Part shown: in pieces, positions 1 through 12,286 of the stretch | Numbering within the stretch: position 1 is the first letter of the stretch | Layout of the letters: each line of letters opens with the position of its first letter | Notes under the pieces: generated by a model | Databases searched by the model: none | Told to the model about the DNA's origin: nothing | Seen by the model: only the letters and a program-made list of their open reading frames with translations | DNA from: Siphonodentalium dalli | Lineage: Eukaryota; Mollusca; Scaphopoda; Gadilida; Siphonodentaliidae | Assembly (NCBI GenBank): GCA_032622095.1 | Contig: CP136061.1 | Span: forward strand, 84,046,324 to 84,110,323 | DNA length: 64,000 nucleotides | Reading direction: 5' to 3' | Program-made: the position numbers and the translations under genes

Positions 1-158
1 CTTACAAGGACAGGGTAAATATTGTTAGGCCAATGCATTCTCTTATATATGGGCGACTCGCATATATCAGAGAATCCATTGGCACAGGGTTTTTTGCAAA
101 AATTCAGGAAGCTCCAGTCATGACAGTGTTAAACCTGCTTCAACCATTACTTATTAAT
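1..158. repeat. Fragment of TTAA hairpin MITE plus flank
   Basis: Positions 1-128 are the right part of a hairpin MITE with arms of the type GCATTCTCTTATATATG. It ends at TTAA (129-132), followed by 26 bp of flank. The whole stretch matches 39678-39832 almost base for base, so it is a paralogous copy of that locus. The match stops at about 158, where the LINE 3' end begins. Confidence 0.75.
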
Positions 159-302
159 TCAAATTCAAATTCAAAATTCTTTATTGGATATGACCATATT
201 GTAGCGTAATCCAAGAATAAAATAAAAATAACATATAATATAATACATAAATAAGTATAGTCTCACATATAATATAATAGTACTGCCTATAGACTACATT
301 AA

Positions 303-323
303 TATATATATATACATATATAC

Positions 324-399
<76 letters not shown>
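303..399. repeat. (TA)n microsatellite
   Basis: An almost pure TA dinucleotide run in the 3' untranslated part of the LINE, with a short TATACATATA interruption near its start. Confidence 0.95.
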
Positions 400-402
<3 letters not shown>

Positions 403-493
403 TTAATGTGTTGGCTAACTCACCCTATACCAACCTCTTGTTAATATTTCGTAATATGAGCTATAGCTCTAGTCGTTAATATATAATAATAGA

Positions 494-2896
494 TTAATTC
501 GAGGGTATGTTTGATTTACGTTTATCTAGGGCTTCTTTGATGAAATTACATATTTGCTTTGTTGCAGAGAAGGTTTTTGGATTCAGCAGCATCTTGGGGT
601 TGTTAATATTTTCTCCCAGTTGAAATATGTCATATTTTCTTCTCAAGTCTTTATACATAGTACAATAGTATAAAAAAGTGTATTTCGTCTTCAACTTGTT
701 TGGGACAAAAGTTGCACAATCTGTCCGAAACATCTTTTTTGGTCTAGTATATCTTCCTGTTTCAATATGTAGGCCATGAGCACTAATCCTCAATTTAGTC
801 AATTCTCTTCTATTTGCCTTTGGAATGTTATATGTGAGATAGTCTTGGAGTTTGGTGGTTCCATAAATTTTGCTGTAAAACCTTAGTTTACCTTCATTGA
901 GATTCATCATTCTTTTATAATAATTTTCAACTTTTAAGTTATATGTAACTGTTATAAAGTTTTTTAATTCCGATCCATTCATAATTGTGAGTTTTTGGCC
1001 CACAAATTTCTCTATTTGAGTCAACGAATTAGCCCATGACATTTTTGGCCTGATTTTCTGAATTAGGTTATCTTCATTGAATGCAGAGATTAATAATTTA
1101 TGTCTATAAGATGAGTCCCCAGATTTACTGACCTCCATCAACCTCCTCTGAAATTTGAATGCTGAGTGAAACATTTTTAAGCATGTTGGTATAGTATTGA
1201 GTTCTGAGTATACTGCAATATTTGTAGCTTTACTGTTAACACCTAGTATGTCTTTCATGATTGAAGTATAAGTCTTATCAACACGTGAACTAAATATGTG
1301 TTTCATTGAGTTAGGGTTAATATTTAAATCAGAAATCCATATTTCTGATCCATATGTCATTATTGGAATTATCATAGAATTGACTATTTGCATCCATGTT
1401 TTCACTGATAAATTTGGGTAATCCTTTAGTTTGCTTTTTATGGCATAATATGCTTTCTTAGCTTTGTCTGATAAGCTATCAGCAGCTTTGATTAAGGTTC
1501 CACCTTTGTGAAAAATAATACCTAAATATTTATATTCATCCACCATCTCCAATTCAAGAGGTCCAAAATAGAAATGTTGTTCACTGTGATCTATATTAAC
1601 ATTTTTTGAAAATATCATTGTCTTAGTCTTATTAGTGTTAACAGTTAGCTTCCAATCATTGCAATATCTTTCAAGACTATCAAGGCAGTTTTGCAGACCA
1701 TCTTGAGTCTCAGAAATGAGGACCAAATCATCTGCATATAGTAGATGGCTAAAGTTAGTTTCATGTAATAATATTGGTGCAGACAGATGGGAGTGCATAT
1801 ATTCTGTGATATCATCAACATATAAATTAAATAATATTGGACTAAGACTATCACCTTGCTTCACACCAATATTTGCTTTAAATGGTTCACTGTAACCATT
1901 GTCCAATTTACAAGCATACATAGTGTTAGAGTACATGCTTGTTATTATGTTATAAAATTTCCCGTTTATACCTTTCGCTTGTAATTTTTTGAATAATAAT
2001 GGTCTTGATACACTATCAAAGGCTTTCCTCAAGTCAACAAATGCAGCATATAATTGCTTTTGATCACATAAAATGTATTTATTTAAAATTGTTTTCAGAA
2101 CAAATATGTGGTCACTTGTTCTACTTCCTTGGCGGAATCCTATTTGGTTCATAGATAACTTATCTTCAGTTTCCAAGTATTCACTGAGTCTCTTTTGTAG
2201 AATATTTGTGAACAATTTACCCAAACAGCTGGTTATACTTATTCCCCTATAATTATTACAGTCAGTTGGGTCACCAGATTTTTGGATAGATGTGAGTAAA
2301 GACAGGTTCCATTCTTCTGGAAAAGTTCCGCAATCAAGTATTTTATTAAATAGTTTAGTTATAGTTAGTGACAGAATGTCTGAACTGCTTTTTATGAATT
2401 CATTTAGTATAAGATCGGGTCCTTCTCTCTTGCCTGATTTAAGGTTTTTTATTCCTTTCTTAATTTCAGAACATGTGAAGGGTTTATTTAGAAATTGATT
2501 TTCTATTGGTGTATCTTTATCGACTTGAATTGTATCAGATATATTTTTTTCAGTAGATATTTGTTCAGATGTCATTGATTGATCATCATGGGTAGTTAGT
2601 AATTTGGTGTAGTGTTCTATCCATTGTTTGTCTGTAATTGGCGATTTTGCTACAGTTTTTGTTTTCTGTAAATTATTAAATACTTTCCAAAATTGTTTGG
2701 AGTTGTTCGGATTTATGTTGTTCATATCTTCAGTTAGAGACTCAGTGAATTTTTTTCTCAGTTTCTTTCTTAATCTGTTATATTGTCTACGTGTGGAGCA
2801 AAATGATTGTCTTAATGCATAATTCTGTGGTTCCTTTTGTAATTTTTTCCCAAGTGATCTTACCTCTCTTCTTGTACTGAAACATTCATAGTTCAT
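494..2896 (-). pseudogene. LINE reverse transcriptase ORF2, C-terminal part
   Basis: An 800-codon open frame encoding the reverse transcriptase of the LINE. RT blocks appear in order: 'GPDLILNEFIK', 'NYRGISITSCLGKLF', 'AAFVDLRKAFDSV', 'GVKQGDSLSPILFNLYVDD' and the catalytic 'LLYADDLVLI', followed by the thumb region. The extension after the RT has no clear RNase H motif. The frame is open throughout, but it is cut off from the endonuclease by frameshifts, so no full ORF2 protein can be made. The listed N-terminal Met is an internal residue, not a true start. Confidence 0.85.
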
Positions 2897-3997
2897 CCAC
2901 TCTTTTTTGTATTTCTTAAGTATTTCTTTTTCTTCTGATTATTAAATTGAACAAAATGAATACAAGCATCTGCAGTAGTTTTTAAAATGTCTCCAAGTTC
3001 AGAAACAAGTAGGTTTATATTTCTTTCATTTTTATCTTCAATCATATCATTAAGGTTGAGAATTTTTTCAATGTTATCTGAGGTAGCAAACGCCCTCTTG
3101 AAGTTATTTGTGGATTCACAATCCCAAATATATTTTCCAGGTAAGATGAAATTTGTTAAGTTTGAGTTAATGACATCTTTATTACGTGTTTTCAAAATAA
3201 CTGATATAATAATATTTTGGCGTGTGATCAGAATATTCATTTGGTGGATGAACTTTGAAATGTAAAACTCTGTAAAATAAATTGACAGATGCAATCATGT
3301 AGTCAACAGTACTTTGCCCATTCGTGCTGAAAAAGGTATTATATCCCAAAGAGTCCCCAATATATCTACCATTCAATATTCTTAGCTGCATATTCTTACA
3401 TATGTTAGTCAAGAGTTCACCATGTATATTATTCTTTTCATCCATGTTGTATCGTTCAATTTCATGATCTGGTACATAATAGTCAGTAATTAGTTGTTCA
3501 TTTGAAACGTGCTTTATAGAATCATTTTTGATGAAATCATGTAAACCAGCTGTTCTAGCATTAAAATCACCACAAAGAAGAATTTCGCCTTGATTTTGAA
3601 AAGATAATATTTCATCACGGATGCCTTCAAAAACACATTCGGATGTAGTTCTATTGATGATCGGTTGTATATACATAAAACCGATAAAAATAGGCTTATC
3701 AGAATCATTTTCAAGTTTTAACCACATGGAATTGTCTGTTAGTTTTACTTGTGTGATATGTTTCCTTAAAGATGGTTTACAATACACTAACATGCCACCT
3801 GAATTTCTTCCTCGCTTCTTTTTTCTTTTGGATGTAGAGGAAAATGGTGTACAGAAACCATCAATATTATCAGGTGACCCATTATACATGGTTTCTGTCA
3901 GACAAATTACATCATATTTTTTTTAAACTGAAATGAAACTATTATCAGATAGTTTCTTGCCTAAGCCATGAACATTCCAATAACCAATTGTGATCAT
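2893..3997 (-). pseudogene. LINE AP-type endonuclease domain, frameshifted
   Basis: An exonuclease/endonuclease/phosphatase (EEP) domain that nicks the target DNA in non-LTR retrotransposition. The probable ORF2 start is the ATG at 3997 ('MITIGYWNVHGLGKK'). A frameshift and stop fall at the A-run near 3917-3924, after which 'YDVICLTETMYNG' brings in the catalytic Glu. The 3889-3182 frame contains 'LLCGDFNART' and ends with 'EYSDHTP', the usual EEP SDH box. A second shift near 3240 moves the reading to the 3294-2893 frame, which leads into the RT. At least two or three lesions are present. Confidence 0.8.
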
Positions 3998-4017
3998 ATT
4001 TCATCCAAATTAAATCG

Positions 4018-5496
4018 GTGGGGAGATGCCTTGAAATGAATAACGTTAAATGTATTATCATTAAAGATAAACCAATATAACTTAGATTTTCAAGTATAAT
4101 TCTGAATCAAGTAATGTTATAATAGTTATTTGACTTTCATAGATCTGATATCTCAACTCCAGTACATTTAATTCTTGAAGTAAAAATTATGAGTTATTAT
4201 CTTTTGTTTTAGATATGTGTATATACTGCCAGTTTCATATATATTATGATTAAAGAATCTTCACAAATATGTGTTTCACAAATAACTGATAAATGCATAC
4301 TATGTTGTAATTTGGATCTGTAGTAAAAACCATATACTACTTTTTAATTTATAACACAATGCGTAACTATGGAACAATAGTAATAAAGGTAAATGTATTG
4401 TTCTGTCCCATGTATGGATACTTTAACATTCGCATACGACTGATTGAATGAATTTGAAAGTAAAGCTGAAGCTCTGAAAACAAATGTGATCTTATGATGG
4501 ATCATGAACTAAATGCTTTGTGTATAAGTGAGTGATTATATGGAACCATGAATGATGGTGTGGGATTGGAGGGTGGGGGAGTTGTAAACTCTGTATTTAT
4601 CTAGTGAGCTCGGTTGACAAATCCCGAACAAAACAGTAACTCATTTGAGATCCTCTATATACACATACATACACACATACATATATCCACACATTACACA
4701 TACATATACATGCACACACATCCTTACCTACTTACACACATACCTTCATATACATACATACACACTCTCACAAACATACACACACCCTCCCTCACACACA
4801 CACACACACTCACATACCCACTATTATACCCACATACATACTTACACACCTTCATATACATACATACACACTCTCACACACATACATACCTACTATTATA
4901 CCAACATACATACACATACATATGTATACATATACATACACACATATACATATATATTTATTTTTTTTAAAGGAAAAAAAATAAGACACCCACACAGTCA
5001 GTCACTCATGAGACAATTGTTGTATTCACTCAAAAACCATAGATAAATATTCTTTATGAATAAGATGTATTAAACTGAAGAAGGAGAAAAAGGTGATTGG
5101 ATATACTTACTACCGGCTCAATGAAGTTCTTAATGGTGTTGATGAGTCTAATGTAACGATGCAAATTGAATAATGAAATGTGCCAGCCGCATCTGAACAA
5201 ACATAAGAATCAAGTTGAGATGAAAATGTGTTTTGCAAGTCCAAGTGAGAATATTGAACTATATTGAAATTGTCTGATTATTAATTTCTATAACTTTGAT
5301 ATCATATCTTAGTTTTCATTTGTTATGTGACAGTTTTGAAAAGTTAAATTTGAAATTAGTTTATATGCAAACATGTAGACGCATGTAAATTCCTCTAATT
5401 CATTGAGACCATTAGAGAGCCTTTTATTTATCTAACAAATCATGTGTACACAAAATCAAAACTTACAGTATCCATACATGAGAACAAACATAAATA
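4018..5496. other. LINE spacer without a gene; microsatellite inside
   Basis: No coding feature is recognised between the endonuclease start and the ORF1 remnant. The stretch is AT-rich and holds the ACATACAC-type simple repeat described separately. Confidence 0.5.
4655..4960. repeat. ACATAC / ACAC simple-sequence tract
   Basis: About 300 bp of degenerate CA/TA repeats (ACACATACAT, CTCACACACA). It keeps several frames open and makes spurious His/Tyr/Thr-rich ORFs, which are not genes. Confidence 0.95.
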
Positions 5497-5937
5497 TTAG
5501 TATTCTCTATATGAAAGATTTTTGTTTCTGATGTTCCCTGAATTCTTCATATGTAAAAATTCAAGAAATTCAGAGTGTACATTATTGCCATTATGATTAT
5601 CAAACATATAATTTGTAGATAGATTGTTGTTGTCAACATTTGGATAGTCATTAATCCTTGAATTTGTGTTGAATCTTTGACTTAGAACTTCCGGCCTGTC
5701 ATACTCGTCATAATTTTTCATTCCTAAACATGGATTGAGGTGTGACTTTAACATTCTAACAATATATTTTCTTCCTTTGGCATTAAAATGAATGCCATCT
5801 CCGACAAACAAGCTTGAATTTGCGGAGAAAATGTAACTGTTTTGTATAAAGTGAATGCATTTATATCTCTCAATTAAGTTTGCAACCTTGCTGTTGTATT
5901 CGGCCACTTGATTGTTATAATCATCCTGATGTACCAA
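5497..5937 (-). pseudogene. LINE ORF1 remnant, SGNH/GDSL-esterase-like C-terminus
   Basis: A 146-codon open frame with 'VGDGIHFNAKGRKYIVRML', which fits block V (Asp-x-x-His) of SGNH hydrolases. Such esterase domains occur in ORF1 proteins of CR1- and RTE-like LINEs, and the position just upstream of an endonuclease/RT ORF2 fits that. The N-terminal part, with the Ser-containing block, is missing because the frame starts at the junction with the tandem repeat near 5933. It continues into an Asn-rich tail. A host GDSL gene exon is possible but less likely. Confidence 0.55.
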
Positions 5938-7110
5938 TTAAAATGCTGATCAGCAGATTTCCAAATTTCAGTTTAACTCAAATATACCGACGGTAGTCGG
6001 TCGCGGGTTGTGTAAATGATACGTAATATAAGTGTTATACAGGAAGGGGACACATTTTGACCGCCTGCCATGCCCCTTCAACAGTTCAAAATCCCGTTCA
6101 GCAGTACGGCGGCTGCAGTTCGACATGGTCGTTCAACAGTTCAAAATCCCGATCAGCAGTAAGGCGGCTGCAGTTCATCAGATTATCGCGAACGCAGTTT
6201 ATCTCAATTATAACAAAGTTAGTCGAGTTTAATGATGACTTGTAATCGATGGGCCATAACCATATACAGGGGAGGAAAACCATTCGACGGACATTCACCC
6301 CCAGTTTAGCAGTTCAAAATCCCGTTCAGCAGTTCATAAGGAGCAGCTCATGCAGCTGATTCCCCGAACGCAGTTTAACTAAATTATAAAGAAGTTATTC
6401 GGGAATAGTTTATGCAAACGACATGATCGACGTGCCTTAACTAAATACAAAGAGAGAACACCATTTGACCGACCTCCACCCAGGTAGTTCAACAGTTCAA
6501 AATCCCGTTCAGCACGTTATTCAGCAGATTCCACCGAACGCAGTTTAAACGATTTTTAACGAGGATTGCCGGGTATATGTTGTGCAAATGACTATCGATG
6601 GAACATAACCAAATACAGGGATGGAACACCATTTGTCCCATTTTGCTGGGACAGACACACAGACATGCTACTATTTTGTGTCTATTTTGGAACGATCTTG
6701 GTAACCTGTCGTTAACCAACATGGATTACTGTACCCTACAGTAGATCAAGATTCATCATACTAGTAATTATGCATGATATGATCCAGCGATGTATATATG
6801 TATGCATGTCGTGCATGATCTAATAAAAGTTAAACCTACCTTCTACAATTTTTGGAAATACCAATGTGCTATCTGCATCGCTACCAACACATTTTTGGTT
6901 GACTGTTACCCATTCATTCGGCCTATCTCTTGGAGACAAGAACGTTCCAGCATAATATTTCGCGGAAATGTAACCACGTGATACCGATTCCTGGTATTTC
7001 CAAGTGAAAGTGAAAGTGAATGCATATAACGGGAGTACCTAAAACCAGCGATGTATATGCGTCCATGCTAAAACGCTGAATCAGCTGCTGATAAGCAGGT
7101 TACCAATTAA
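5933..7110. repeat. Tandem ~1.17-kb repeat, copy 1
   Basis: Begins at 'taccaattaaaatgctgatc' and returns to the same sequence at about 7106, giving a period near 1170 bp. It is built from smaller blocks containing 'gttcaacagttcaaaatccc'. The same sequence resumes at 27935-29004. This copy holds the uninterrupted target site 'gtttATCTcaatt' (about 6198), which is split in copy 2 by the LTR retroelement. No coding potential is recognised. Confidence 0.85.
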
Positions 7111-7541
7111 AATGCTGATCAGCAGATTTCCAAATTTCAGTTTAACTCAAATATACCGACGGTAGTCGGTCGCGGGTTGTGTAAATTGTCATGTATTGAT
7201 CTGGGCTTCCGTACTTTTGTACTGAGTTTGTGACGTCATCGAGCTGGTTGTATGTTATGAGCTGAATAGAATAAATCGATCTCTTTCGCTCTAAACTGTG
7301 TCGCTGTCAACATGTCCAACAATTACAATCAGGGACCCAATATGTAACATAAATGACACGTAATATAAGTGTTATACAGGAAGGGGACACATTTTGACCG
7401 CCTGCCATGCCCGTTCAACAGTTCAAAATCCCGTTCAGCAGTACGGCGGCTGCAGTTCGCCATGGCCGTTCAACAGTTCAAAATCCCGATCAGCAGTAAG
7501 GCGGCTGCAGTTCGTCAGATTATCGCGAACGCAGTTTATCT
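7111..7541. repeat. Tandem ~1.17-kb repeat, copy 2, left part
   Basis: Follows copy 1 directly and matches it up to 'gcagtttATCT' (7538-7541), where the LTR retroelement begins. It also carries a 163-bp solo LTR (7187-7349). The rest of this copy lies on the far side of the retroelement, at 27935 onward. Confidence 0.85.
7187..7349 (+). mobile_element. Solo LTR, 163 bp, TSD taaat
   Basis: The insert starts TGTCATG and ends TGTAACA, and is flanked by direct repeats taaat (7182-7186 and 7350-7354). Copies of the host repeat at about 6015 and 28893 lack it and give the empty site. Inside are TGACGTCA (a CRE-like palindrome near 7231) and a GAATAAA polyadenylation-like signal. No internal retroelement sequence remains. 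Orientation is inferred from the polyadenylation-like signal only. Confidence 0.8.
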
Positions 7542-7914
7542 TGTAGTGTTTTTGGGTATCAATTAATTATCGTGGATGACAAACAAAACACCGAAAAGCC
7601 CGTGATCGGAAGATATACAAATGAGGTCACATTTGACCCCGTCAACAACCGCGGGAGAGACAATCACGAAGTCAAACGAACACGGCTCGGCCAATTCCGG
7701 AACTGCACGGCGATGCTCTCCCGATGACGAACTTCCATCACTCGATCCACAATCTCCAAACCAACAACATGTCTTACAAATATCGTCTATTCTATTGCCT
7801 GTTATTCTACATGTAAATGTTCCTGTTATATTATAAAGGTTAGTTAAACTTGTATGTTCGTATTTAATTAATAATGTAGTAATATACAAATAACCCCTCT
7901 TTAAAAATACGACA
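7542..7914 (+). repeat. 5' LTR of the large retroelement
   Basis: 373 bp, TG...CA ends, preceded by target duplication ATCT. It matches the 3' LTR with only a few differences (for example one substitution near 7652 and one indel near 7683). It makes short antisense and sense ORFs that recur in the 3' LTR and are not genes. Confidence 0.8.
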
Positions 7915-8442
7915 ATGGCGTTGTTAGCTAAAAACGAACACGTGCGAGGAATTAGACGATCATGGCGGAAAATATTTTGAAGTGGACCCCCACGTGGGTT
8001 CAGTCAAAAAATCGCCGCCGGCGATTCCAAATGATTCCACATCATGGAATTAATCGTACTTTCTTGGCTACGACAAATTGTTAGTATTTTCTGGAAAATT
8101 TATGTATTTTTGACTGTTTGATTAAAATTTCACAAACATTTTTGCTTTATATCAAAATAATTTTTCCATTTTTATGCCCAATTATTGAATGTTATTTTTG
8201 CCATAATTATATCCCTATTTCAAAAATAGTTGTTAATTTAATTACCTTTTGATTAAAATTATATCATTTTTTTATTTTTTTTATTTTCACCTGTTCACAT
8301 TTTTTCATAAATATTTCGTTTTTGATTGAATTTCTCCAGTTTTTGTCCTATATTGCATTAATTAAATCTTTTGTTATAAATTAATATTTTTCTTGTCACT
8401 TTTTGTTGAAATATCCATATATTTGATACATTGTCCACTTTT
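7915..8442 (+). other. 5' untranslated region of the retroelement
   Basis: Lies between the 5' LTR and the LINE insertion and continues at 16534-16652. A TGGCGTTG starting one base after the LTR is a possible primer-binding site, but no matching tRNA could be checked. The rest is T-rich with no open frame of interest. Confidence 0.5.
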
Positions 8443-8631
8443 GGTTGGTTGGTGTATCTTTGAAGTTCTTTAAAGGAGACTTCGCTCTGTAAGGTAGCTC
8501 CAAGGTCACTGGTGCAATTGAGCCCTCAATGCTTATTCCACTTTAGTGCTGTACACTGTTGCTAGAGTGTGTGACGTCAGATGGTGCTGTAAAAAGAACA
8601 GTACCCATACAGTGAATGAAGCTGAGCTTTC

Positions 8632-9789
8632 TTATAGTGAAATGTTTGTATCACTGATGAACCGGAGTACTTCCATAGGAGTGTTTGGGTTGGTTTGGTA
8701 ACCCACAAGTGTCTGAAGGTCCATTAATGAGTTTGTAGAATTGTCTTTTGTATCATTTAGAGAGGAAATGTTACTATACAGGGCTTCTCTTTGTGTGGAA
8801 TATAACTGGCAGTCAAAGAAGAAATGTTTAATAGTATCAGCATAACCGCATGCACATTTTGGAGATTCTGATAAGCCTAGTTTGTGTGCATTAAGTAATG
8901 TATGTCCAATAATGATTCTGTTGATCATTATTTCAGTCTTTCTGTTAGGATGCTGCTTAGCCAGGAGACCCTTAAAGTCATGTTGAACGGAAGGAAACAG
9001 GTCGTATGAATGTCTGGCAGTTTCACTTAGATCCCATTTAAATTGCCATTTGTTTTTAATGACTTCAGATACAAACAACTTGAATTCCTTTACAGATTTT
9101 CCGTCCGATGGTACAAGGTCCTTGTTTGAAATGTGTGTGTTTTTTGCTGCTCTTTTAGCAGCCTGATCGGCTAGTTCGTTGCCTTTAACACCAATATGAC
9201 TGTTAGTCCATTTAATCTTGATAGATATTAATGGCTTGAGGAGTTCCAATTGGTGAATAGTGTGCCAGCAGTCGCGTATAATTGAATAAGATTTGTCACT
9301 AGGTTTGAATTCGAAAATGGATGTGATAGCCAATTGAGAGTCACATAATATGTGCGCAGTGTTGATTGATGCTGATTTGGAACCTTCTAGTGCCATTTCT
9401 ATGTGTTTTAATGCTAGAAGAATGCCCTTGATTTCAGCGCTATTGTTGAGACCATCAGTGTGAATGGTTTCCGAGATAGTTATGGGTTCACTAAGAATAC
9501 CGGATGGATAGATCACAGCTGATGCTCCACTAATAAGAGAGTTGGGAAAAGTAGAACCATCAGTGAAAATTATTATATCTTGATCCAGAGTTTGCTCAAG
9601 ATATGTTAAGATGTCCTTCACTGCATTGTCACGAGAAACTGATTTGGATGAGCAGGGTCCAATATCACCGGCTGGAGAAGCGTATATAGTGACACTGGTG
9701 TGAAAATTGTAGCACTCAAGTTCATATTGTGGTTCATCTATCACTTGAGTGAAGTTCTTGCTCAATAAATATTTATTGTCTTGGAACAT
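8632..9789 (-). pseudogene. LINE ORF2 C-terminus: RNase H domain
   Basis: A 385-codon frame. The RNase H type I motifs are visible: 'IIFTDGSTF' (first Asp), 'NSAEIKGILLAL' (Glu), 'HILCDSQLAI' (Asp) and 'HIGVKGNELADQAAK' (His/Asp). A downstream Cys/His cluster, 'KCACGYADTIKHFFFDC', is typical of I- and Jockey-related ORF2 ends. In an active element this would degrade the RNA template. It is separated from the RT by a frameshift at about 9790-9830. Confidence 0.85.
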
Positions 9790-9830
9790 CCTTTTTATAG
9801 GGGTTTCATATGATTTATTTATGGCACTGA

Positions 9831-10919
9831 TTAGGATGACTTATTGTTTTTTGATTTGAGCCTGAGGTACTCTAAACAGTTCACCTCCTTCATTTTGAGG
9901 AGAAGTGGTGGTGTGCTACATAAAACTTCCATTGCCTCTGTACTGGATGAATGAATAGCCCCAGTTGTGTTTAGTAGGGCAGATCTTTGAACATTCAGAA
10001 GCTCCTGGATCACACCCTCTTTGACGGTACACCATGATGGGTATCCATAAAGTAGAATGGGAACTATAGCTGCTTTATACAGTCTAATAGATTTGTCCAT
10101 GTTTATGCCAGATTCACTAACAAATTTCCCAATCTTGTATAGACCAGCACGAGCTTTTAAAACAGTTTTTTCAATGTGTGGTTTAAATGATAAATCACTA
10201 TCAATAGTAACACCTAGAAGTTTTTTGTCGTTTATCAGTTCTATTGGTTTATTGTTTATGAACACATTGGGAATGAAATTCGCCATGCAGTTATTCACAG
10301 GAGGGATGTGCATGAAGTCGGTTTTGTTGGTATTGAGACATAGGTGCCATCTGTTGCACCAAGAAGTGACTGATTGTAGGCATTCATTCATCTCTTTCTC
10401 TGCTTGTTTCGGGTCGTAGTTAGTGGTGATTATGGTAATATCATCGGAGTATCGGAATTTTGCTCTGAACGACCAGACATAATGCTATCAGTATAGAGAG
10501 TGAACAGAATGGGACTGATGACAGATCCATGTGGTGCCCCTATTTCAGTTGGAATCCAGTCGCTTTGGTATGTGTTTACAAAGTTTTTGCTCGTTCGGTT
10601 AGTTAGGAAGTTGTGGATATATTTTAGGATTCTTCCATCAAGGCCATGTTGGAGGAGTTTATATACAATGCCTTCTCTCATGATGGAGTCAAAAGCACCT
10701 TCGAAGTCAATATATGTGACGAGAGCATGCTTCCCTTCGTTTTTGGCTGTGATAAGGGATTCAGTTACTTCAACTAGTGCACTTGTGGTACTGCGGTGCT
10801 TACGATAAGCATATTGGGCATCGTTCAGCCATTCGCACGTCTCGCTTTTCCATATCAATCTCCAAGTTATGATTTTCTCGAAGGTTTTACCAATAATAGA
10901 GCTCAAGCTGATTGGACGA
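9831..10919 (-). pseudogene. LINE ORF2 reverse transcriptase, frameshifted
   Basis: Two frames carry the RT. The 10927-10430 frame has 'DYRPISLSSIIGKTFEKII', 'VTYIDFEGAFDS' and 'GAPHGSVISPILFTLYTD'. The 10391-9831 frame has the thumb region 'CLNTNKTDFMHI'. Between them, near 10440-10460, a third frame reads a YSDD catalytic box (usually YADD), so an indel falls right at the active site. The upstream end is cut by the foldback element at 10920. The frame's apparent start lies at the insertion junction. Confidence 0.85.
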
Positions 10920-12277
10920 TAGTCCAAGTCTTCTCGTACTAAAGCCGGCTAAGATATTGGGATGGAGGTGCCGGTCTTTAGTCCGAGTTCGTCCCGTATA
11001 GTCTCTTGTGACACGACTTAAGCGTTATTGACCCGCTCAAATAAAACCACAATTATATGAAATAAAATATCACAATTGCGACAATAAACGGATATTTTCA
11101 ACAGAAGACATGCTATTTGATCTGAAACCCACATCAGTTGTGAATTGAAAGCGGTAATTTAATGCGAAAAGAGACATTTATCGCAATGTTTACAATTTTT
11201 TTTTTAAAGTATGCGAACTCAGTTGACCTCGCGAACTGTGTTCGGCATTTTCCGTTGAAAATATTCCGTAGATTTTGGACTAACAACGCAAATTACGATG
11301 AATTCTCCATTGTAATCGTAATTATGTGTGTCAATAAATAAAAAATAAATAGATTAATTAAACATTGGAGATATAAATGTAATACATTAAATAAATTACG
11401 GGAATTATAACCCTCTCAAAGTTTAAAACAGTGTAAACACAACGAGCATTAGAATAAATAATATGCCTTATATGGTGCTACATTTCACCCACATTTGGTG
11501 GACTTCCGCGAAATTAAGATATATACTAAGCGAACAGGGCAATATATTGCTCTTGTTATGCACACAAAAAATCAAACAAAATTTGTATAAATTTTGAACC
11601 ATAAGTTTGAAAAGTCCCACTGAAACGGAAGAACTATATTTCGAAACTGTGTGATTCGGTTCTCCGATTATGTTATCAACACACAAATCAAAATGCACAT
11701 CACACGCATGGCAAGTCAGACATAAGAGTTCAAATTTGCTCCAATTTTGACAAGTTGCTTGCGAAAATTGTCAACAAAACTACCGTTCTGATCCTCCATT
11801 ATGTCATTAAGTTTTTAGTGCGGGAATTGTTCTCAAAGCACATAGGAAACTGGACTTTGGGGCGATCGGTTTTCGCCATTTTGTTCGGAAAACCCCGCGC
11901 TATATATAGAAACGGAAACTAGAATACCCAGCGGACAATGCCGGAATTCTTCGGAACCTGACTTCGGCTTTCAGTTAAGTAAACAAAATATAAAAACAGC
12001 GATGTTGGTGACAATCAACCGGAATATTCTATGCGTAATGTAACATGAAAGTTAGATTATTATACACCATTATGACCATAAGATGTCTCTCTTTCCGATG
12101 TATATAGCATCATGTATTGATTTATTAAGTAAATCGAGTAAAATACAACACAGAGTCCCGCCACAGATCGTGGGCGTAAGTCGTGTCATAAGAGACTATA
12201 CGGGACGAACTCGGACTAAAGACCGGCACCTCCATCCCAATATCTTAGCCGGCTTTAGTACGAGAAGACTTGGACTA
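10920..12277. mobile_element. Foldback (MULE-like) element, 9-bp TSD, copy 1
   Basis: Terminal inverted repeats of about 100 bp start TAGTCCAAGTCTTCTCGTAC at both ends. The flanking 9-bp direct repeats attggacga (10911-10919 and 12278-12286) fall inside the LINE RT. Long inverted repeats with 9-bp duplications fit the Mutator-like superfamily. The 1358-bp body has no transposase and only small AT-rich ORFs, so it is non-autonomous. A second family member lies at 29733-30666. Confidence 0.85.
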
Positions 12278-12286
12278 ATTGGACGA

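Larger units (their letters stand above)
159..5932 (-). mobile_element. Degenerate non-LTR retrotransposon (APE-type LINE)
   Basis: Seen on the minus strand, 5' to 3': an ORF1 remnant with an SGNH-like end (5497-5937), an AP-type endonuclease (about 3997-2893) and a reverse transcriptase (2896-494). The 3' end near 159 has an AATAAA signal and a short TTTGAA-type tail (about 155-180). The 3' junction is placed by comparison with the uninterrupted paralogous site at 39807-39832. The 5' end is cut off where the tandem repeat at about 5933 starts. Frameshifts in the endonuclease part show it is inactive. The clade (CR1/L2/RTE/I) cannot be assigned with confidence by eye. Confidence 0.8.

Noticed and set aside
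4614-5046. His/Tyr/Thr-rich ORFs
   Set aside because: Translation of an ACATACAC microsatellite; not protein-coding.
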